From Anthopleura xanthogrammica (lineage: Eukaryota; Cnidaria; Anthozoa; Actiniaria; Actiniidae), in the NCBI GenBank assembly GCA_964019055.1, contig OZ025213.1:10963351-11027350 (forward strand): a stretch of 64,000 nucleotides of DNA, written 5' to 3'. Shown piece after piece: positions 60,601 to 64,000 of the stretch; within the stretch, counting starts at the first letter, position 1, and each line of letters starts with the position of its first letter. The position numbers were made by a program, and so were the translations under genes. The notes under the pieces are model-generated. The model made no database searches, had not been told where the DNA came from, and was given only the letters and a program-made list of their open reading frames with translations.

Positions 60601-63600
60601 TGACAATGATGATACATGATGATGATACATGATGATGATACATGATGATGATGACAATGATGATGATGACAATGATGATACATGATGATGATACATGATA
60701 CATGATGATGAGGCATAATGATATTACAGGATGATGATACATGATACATGATGATGAGGCATAATGATATTACAGGATGATGATACATGATACATGATGA
60801 TGATGACGATGATGATGACAATGATGATGATGACAATGATGATACATGATGATGATACATAATGATGATACATGATGATGATGACAATGATGATGATGAC
60901 AATGATGATACATGATGATGAGGCATAATGATATTACAGGACGATAATGATGAAAGAGCTGATTTATTTCATTATTATTTTTTCCATTAGTCAGAAGCCC
61001 AGGAGATTGAAACAGTGAAATTGTCTCGATTAGGATCAGGATTATCAACTAACAGTCAAGATGAGAGACTCAAAGATGCAGCCAATATCCATATCAGAAT
61101 AGGACAGCTACAGAGATACTGTGAACTAATGATAGAACTAGGACAGGTAAACTACAATGTTACCATTCTCAAGGGGGGGGGAGTTATAGTGATCATGAGG
61201 GTGGGCAAAGAAGGGGAACCATCATTGAGTGTTATAAAAGTATTTATGGTAGTATAAGAATTTCTGAATAGAACATTTTCGAGTTGTGCAAGCACGTTCA
61301 AAAATATTGCAGGCGCAGACATGATATTGAGGCATTTTCAGGCAGCGCCAATAGTGCACATGTTCTTATCTGAAAATCCCTCTTTTTCATGTCTGTGCCT
61401 GCAATATTTTTGAAAGCACTCGAAAATGGTCTATTCATAAAGAATTTCCAGAGTCTTGGATGACTTAGCTATTATCTCCTTTTCATTGTATGTGTGTTTA
61501 TGTTAGTTTTTATTATATTCCATCCTGATTTGATTTCAGTGGGACAAGGCACTTGCTATAGCACCTGGTGTATCCATGGATTACTGGAAAGAACTAATAG
61601 AGAGGTACACTATCCCTTTTATATTGTGCTCTTATTGGTAATTCTGTATTTTATATGTCCAGCCAGCACCTCAGTGTCAGTCAACAGCTGTCTGACTCTT
61701 GACCATTGTATGGCCAAGTGTTTGATTAAGTGTCTGCTTTATTGGTTAAAAGTCAATTGGCTGTTGACTGACAGGTTTCAGCTGATCGTAAAGTACATGA
61801 TTAATGCTGATATAGTATATAATGTTCTCCTAAAACTGAAGTTCTTATATTTATTAATGTTACCTATTGACAGACGAGCTGAGCATTTAGTAAGAGAAGA
61901 TGATGATGCTGCCATACCTTACTGTGTAGCATCAGGGAATACCAAACAGGTAAAAAAAATATTTCTATAATATGTGGGGCTTCCTGTATCAATTTTCATT
62001 GAGAACATGGATCTTATTAGAAGCCAGCAAGCTCACAGACTCCAGAGAACTCCAGTGTCTACTTTCCAAATCTGAGCTGCCTACTTTTGCCATTCCATGT
62101 CCCCAATCGTATGGCCCCTTCATTGATACAGCTGTCTATATTAAGTAACCCATTCGCCTATTTGAAATTTTAATGAAATCCTTGCAAGAGTAGTGTTATG
62201 ATGGTCAACATTTTTCTGTGGATTGCCCATCTTATCACTGGCTGTTATCCATGTAAAGGACACTTCATCTTCAAATCTTCAAACCTTACTCACATGCAAT
62301 CCCAACTTAGTGCTGGACATATTGAAACTTGATGCTCGACATTTCCTTTTATAACGCTCACCTCTCACCTCTGAGGTCTAGGGTTCAAATCCCAGTCTCC
62401 CCATATGAGCTGAGTTGGTTGGTTCTCTTTCTGACTCCGAGGGTTTTTCCAGCTTAACGGTTTTTCATCCCTTCTTTCGTCCCTAACTAATTCAAACTGG
62501 TTAGAGCTGTGCTCTTCCAGAGGTGCCTTCACATGCTTTCAGTTTGACCCCATAAGCTGTGCCACTGCTGGACTTTGCAGTAGTGGCTAGCAATAACGAG
62601 TTTTTTTGTATCTCAAATGACTCGTGTTGTATTTTTGATTGACAGTTGGTGTCATTCTACACATCACGAGGTCAGCTCCATGATGCATTCCTTGTAGCTC
62701 AGGTTGCGTGCGAAGCAGGGTTTCCACTTCTGCTGGACAAGAATGCAAACAAGATACCTGATTTGAAAAGAAATGATCACATGTTGCCTAAGAAACAGAG
62801 TGAAATGGCTAAACAGTACCAGTCGTAAGTATATTATTATCATAGTAAATATATTATCTGTGCCTAATACAATATACAGGGGGGGGGGGGCATGGCACAA
62901 ATCACGGAAAATTCTATTACACCTGCCCTACAAAATGATTGACATGAAATTCTTCTATATTTTGTTTGGGTTCAGTGCATCCATGAATCTTTTTAAAAAG
63001 TGTAGGGGGAGGGGGAGGGGCTGGGGGAGGGGGATGGCTAGATTGATAGTATGTCTTATACATCCTGGTTAAATACTGCATGTTTCTTTCAGCTTATTAC
63101 ATTCTACCAGTGATACTCTAGCAGACTGGTATTACAGCAAGGGACAGTGTGTACAGTCTGCTTGCTGTCATCTATCTGTAGGGGATGTTAAGGTAAGATA
63201 CATGCAATACTATCCTTGAATACACTCATACATATATTATGTGTTTCAAAAAACATTATCTGTCGGAGATCTGAAATCTGAGGCCAAGAGCCAGCGCAGG
63301 TCATCACTCAAAGATGGTGGCATTAAAATCACAGCTCACAGCCCATAATTCATTTTGGTCTCAGATTTCAGATCTCTGACCAGCAACCGTTATTGAAATA
63401 ATGTGTATACTCCAAGGCTCAAAATAGCAGCCTACTAAGGGTCAAAACGAAGGCAATACTTAACGCATGGCAGATTAAAATAAATTTGTGCCAAAGTAAA
63501 GTTTAGAGGCCAGAACACACAAGGTGTCTGTTACTTTATGGGTGTGTGAACCCCCCCCCCCCCCCCCCCGTGTGAACATTATACCCAAAATAGCAACCTG

Positions 63601-63819
63601 CAACCTTACCTATCAAGGGTCAAAATGTAGGCATGACTTTAAGACTGTAGGGTCTAATGGTTGTTGATTGTATTTACAGCTTGCCATGTCTAAGCTTGTT
63701 CGTGGTAATGAGCTAGAACTGGCTGTCAGTATGGGCATCGTACTACAAGCTACTAAATACCCTATCATGCACCGTGCTTTAGAACTGCTGTCTTGGAAGT
63801 GTGAGAAACTAAATAAATG
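46150..63819 (+). CDS. WDR17: WDR17, WD-repeat protein, 22 coding exons, 3' end beyond window
   Basis: Exons: 46150-46278, 49593-50262, 51321-51619, 52116-52229, 52856-52910, 53276-53367, 53707-53789, 54819-54905, 55664-55752, 56126-56201, 56691-56718, 56924-57048, 57793-57842, 57975-58127, 58634-58764, 59666-59791, 60991-61146, 61540-61604, 61874-61949, 62646-62824, 63093-63192, 63680-63819; phases all agree, giving 1007 codons plus 2 bases. The start ccaccATGAGC has good context, and [15 protein letters not shown] matches the vertebrate WDR17 N terminus as I recall it. WD signatures include [38 protein letters not shown] and RDSTLRIWS; these blades fill about residues 1-665. After that comes a helical region ([56 protein letters not shown]) like the solenoids of transport-complex WD proteins. 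The molecular role of WDR17 is poorly known. Introns are rich in repeats and MITEs. Confidence 0.95.
46279..48821. other. WDR17 intron 1, 5' part
   Basis: AT-rich, no gene or clear element seen before the MITE at 48822. Confidence 0.5.
48822..48959. mobile_element. MITE family B, copy 3
   Basis: tatagactccttgcagcgtg with the inverse cacatgaaaggggtctata; inner atgcagctcaatttggagca and cccccaaattgagctgcttt. TA at both ends suggests a TA target duplication. Confidence 0.88.
49177..49484. mobile_element. MITE of the GGC-ATTTACA group with TTGCAACTTG repeats
   Basis: Left taaaggcatgatatttacat, right tgctttacacaccttaaagc. Inner mirrored blocks gcaacttgt/caagttgc, and ccaccccatatgcaac. Ends about 100 bp before WDR17 exon 2. 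Confidence 0.78.
50458..50894. repeat. (ATCC)n microsatellite, about 109 units, WDR17 intron 2
   Basis: Uninterrupted array, flanked on both sides by imperfect ATTC/ATTT units (50385-50457 and 50895-51040). Confidence 0.97.
51111..51209. mobile_element. hAT-like MITE with perfect 8-bp target duplication
   Basis: Ends cagtggtgtaacgagg and the inverse cctcgctacaccactg. Flanked by TGTTTGAA at 51103-51110 and again at 51210-51217. Eight-base duplications and CAGTGG-type ends are the hAT signature. 99 bp, no coding capacity, WDR17 intron 2. The exact duplication suggests a fairly young insertion. Confidence 0.92.
51649..51787. mobile_element. MITE family B, copy 4
   Basis: tatagaccccttgcatgtta with the inverse attgttgcaaggggtctata; inner tggctcaattttgaggacaa and ctcctccaaattgagctgca. 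It starts 30 bases after the donor of WDR17 exon 3, and an intron-retained frame would read through it. Confidence 0.9.
52440..52590 (-). mobile_element. tRNA-derived SINE
   Basis: Reverse complement begins ggttggcgtagcagtagcg (A box), then ctctggggtctcagggtcaa and tacccag (diverged B box), then a gagggtttttctccaggttt body. Homologous to the SINE at 62340-62605. Followed on the plus-strand left side by a G-run. Confidence 0.7.
53000..53120 (-). mobile_element. MITE family A, copy 3, truncated
   Basis: Carries gattctttgtctgagttgt, tcatgtgtcttttcatgtgc, gatactctagggaatgatac and tctgaaatgggaaaaca, ending tagaggtcta. Only one inverted arm remains. WDR17 intron 5. Confidence 0.75.
53975..54110. 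repeat. Single unit of the 12.4-kb minisatellite family
   Basis: agaagccatatcaatgttac, agcatgtcatacagtg, tgtgctgtaagt and ggtttgccactcatagg align in order to one 96-bp unit of 12370-12905. The left flank (actggaagacaataagaagc) also resembles 12366-12385. WDR17 intron 7. Confidence 0.8.
54908..55530. repeat. TGATGATACA compound microsatellite, locus 2
   Basis: Starts 3 bases after WDR17 exon 8. GAT runs interrupted by ATACAT; contains a pure (GAT)n stretch at 55437-55508. Confidence 0.95.
55765..56095. repeat. Degenerate ATCC/ATTC array
   Basis: Imperfect catccatcc, cattcattc and cctccatcc units in WDR17 intron 9, 12 bases after the exon. An older, decayed relative of the pure ATCC arrays. 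Confidence 0.85.
56215..56640 (+). mobile_element. LINE 3' end with ATT tail
   Basis: The short frame [19 protein letters not shown] resembles the last residues of many animal LINE ORF2 proteins. It is followed by an AT-rich 3' UTR ending in the pattern gtaaagcgctcttgatcatt, aaaagcgctatattaagtaa and a TTATTATTATT tail. 5'-truncated, sense orientation, WDR17 intron 10. Confidence 0.65.
57125..57640 (+). mobile_element. Truncated LINE reverse-transcriptase ORF with (ATT)n tail
   Basis: A frame from about 57165 to 57554 reads [39 protein letters not shown] and [14 protein letters not shown], the conserved C-terminal part of non-LTR retrotransposon ORF2 after the RT fingers and palm. It ends in taa, then 24 or so ATT units (57560-57632). 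5'-truncated and dead, inserted in sense in WDR17 intron 12. Confidence 0.85.
58237..58413. mobile_element. CAGGGGC-ended MITE, copy 1
   Basis: caggggcagatccaggattt with the inverse ccccctgtatccgcacctg, a very common hAT-type end pair in animals. No clean target duplication seen. WDR17 intron 14. Confidence 0.65.
58874..59033. mobile_element. CAGGGGC-ended MITE, copy 2
   Basis: caggggcggatccag with the inverse ctggatctgcccctg. Inner gaggggtgtccaaaata with the inverse-like aggacacccccc. WDR17 intron 15. Confidence 0.75.
59061..59218. mobile_element. TATAGACC-ended foldback MITE
   Basis: tatagacccttttaataaat with the inverse atttattaaaatggtctata; arms continue through cctacaatgctttatg and cgcgtttgacgtcaa to a short attcattc centre. 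Ends resemble families A and B but the body differs. Confidence 0.9.
59229..59410. mobile_element. MITE with CTCAATATT ends, copy 2
   Basis: ttactgcgatcctcaatatt with the inverse gcagaatattgagaatcaca. Interior matches 39312-39500 in reverse orientation. Confidence 0.75.
59838..60955. repeat. TGATGATACA compound microsatellite, locus 3
   Basis: Over 1.1 kb of GAT triplets with ATACAT interruptions in WDR17 intron 16. Near the right end, blocks of gatgatgatgacaatgatga and gaggcataatgatattacag are duplicated (60700-60950). Confidence 0.95.
61258..61447. mobile_element. MITE with about 80-bp inverted arms
   Basis: Left agaatttctgaatagaacat, ttttcgag, ttcaaaaatattgcaggcgc and agacatga; right tcatgtctgtgcctgcaata, tttttgaaagcactcgaaaa and tggtctattc. 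WDR17 intron 17. Confidence 0.88.
61675..61776. repeat. Short inverted repeat
   Basis: gtcagtcaacagctgt near 61678 is mirrored by ggctgttgactgac near 61760 in WDR17 intron 18. The loop is about 70 bases. Confidence 0.55.
62340..62605 (+). mobile_element. tRNA-derived SINE, longest copy
   Basis: Opens with ctcacctctcacctctgagg, then the B box tagggttcaaatcccag. Body gagctgagttggttggttct and ctccgagggtttttccagc; 3' half aactggttagagctgtgctc, ctttcagtttgaccccataa and cactgctggactttgcagta. Copies or parts at 2725-2835 and 52440-52590. Lies 40 bp upstream of WDR17 exon 20. Confidence 0.8.
63237..63410. mobile_element. MITE with GAGATCTGAAATCTGAG arms
   Basis: ggagatctgaaatctgaggc with the inverse gtctcagatttcagatctct. 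Outer atgtgtttcaaaaaacatta loosely mirrors ttattgaaataatgtgt. WDR17 intron 21. Confidence 0.75.
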
Positions 63820-63823
63820 GTAA

Positions 63824-64000
63824 GTATGTCACGACTATGAATGTGGACATACTGACCCATGTCAAGTTTGCTTCAAGGGAGGTACCTAGAGGGAGGGATC
63901 TAGAGCGTAAGGCCTTATGTATGTCACAACTATGAATCTGGACATACTGACCCATGTCAAGTTTGCTTCAAGGGAGGTACCTAGAGGGAGGGATATAAAG
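63824..64000. repeat. 95-bp tandem duplication at window edge
   Basis: gtatgtcacgactatgaat at 63824 and gtatgtcacaactatgaat at 63919; both continue with tggacatactgacccatgtc and caagtttgcttcaagggagg. It starts 3 bases after WDR17 exon 22 and may continue beyond the window. Confidence 0.88.

Overview
The window is a piece of an animal nuclear genome: AT-rich DNA, genes split by spliceosomal introns (GT-AG), and very dense microsatellites, minisatellites and short inverted-repeat transposons. No bacterial, viral or organellar gene was seen. The protein set (NAD(P)HX repair enzyme, seven-repeat protocadherin, secreted WAP-domain protein, WDR17) fits an invertebrate metazoan. A cnidarian, perhaps an anthozoan, is my best guess, because CCAATCAGAGCGCGCG-type repeats and this MITE load feel familiar from there. 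That placement is inference and was not tested by any search.

Layout. (1) 1-3842, plus strand: the last five coding exons of NAXD (ADP/ATP-dependent NAD(P)H-hydrate dehydratase), with a large ATGG array and a GCT/ACT triplet array in its introns, and a decayed copy of its last exon inside the last intron. (2) 3843-21763: about 18 kb with no recognisable gene, holding a 78-bp satellite with a 236-bp higher-order period, several minisatellites, a CCAAT-box tandem array and MITEs. (3) 21764-36102, plus strand: a two-coding-exon protocadherin of 1013 residues (signal peptide, 7 cadherin repeats, one membrane helix, cytoplasmic tail). Its single 11.3-kb intron contains a long ATCC/GTCC array. (4) 38702-42653, minus strand: a seven-coding-exon gene for a 335-residue secreted protein (signal peptide, WAP domain, second Cys-rich segment, Gln/Asp/Ala-rich tail with an internal duplication). 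One splice donor lies upstream of an in-frame stop, so a short Cys-rich form and a long tailed form are both possible. (5) 46150-63819, plus strand: 22 coding exons of WDR17, at least 1007 residues, open at the right edge. Its introns carry ATCC and TGATGATACA arrays, hAT-like MITEs, tRNA-derived SINEs and two LINE 3' ends.

The four genes do not look functionally linked. The strongest non-genic theme is a community of short elements repeated across the window: two TAGACC-ended MITE families, a GGCG-AATTTACAC family, a TRNA-SINE family, and a 96-bp unit that is amplified at 12.4 kb but single at 54 kb. Exon coordinates were derived by hand from homology, GT-AG sites and phase agreement. All junction phases in the three multi-exon plus-strand models and the minus-strand gene close consistently, which supports them, but no transcript data were available.
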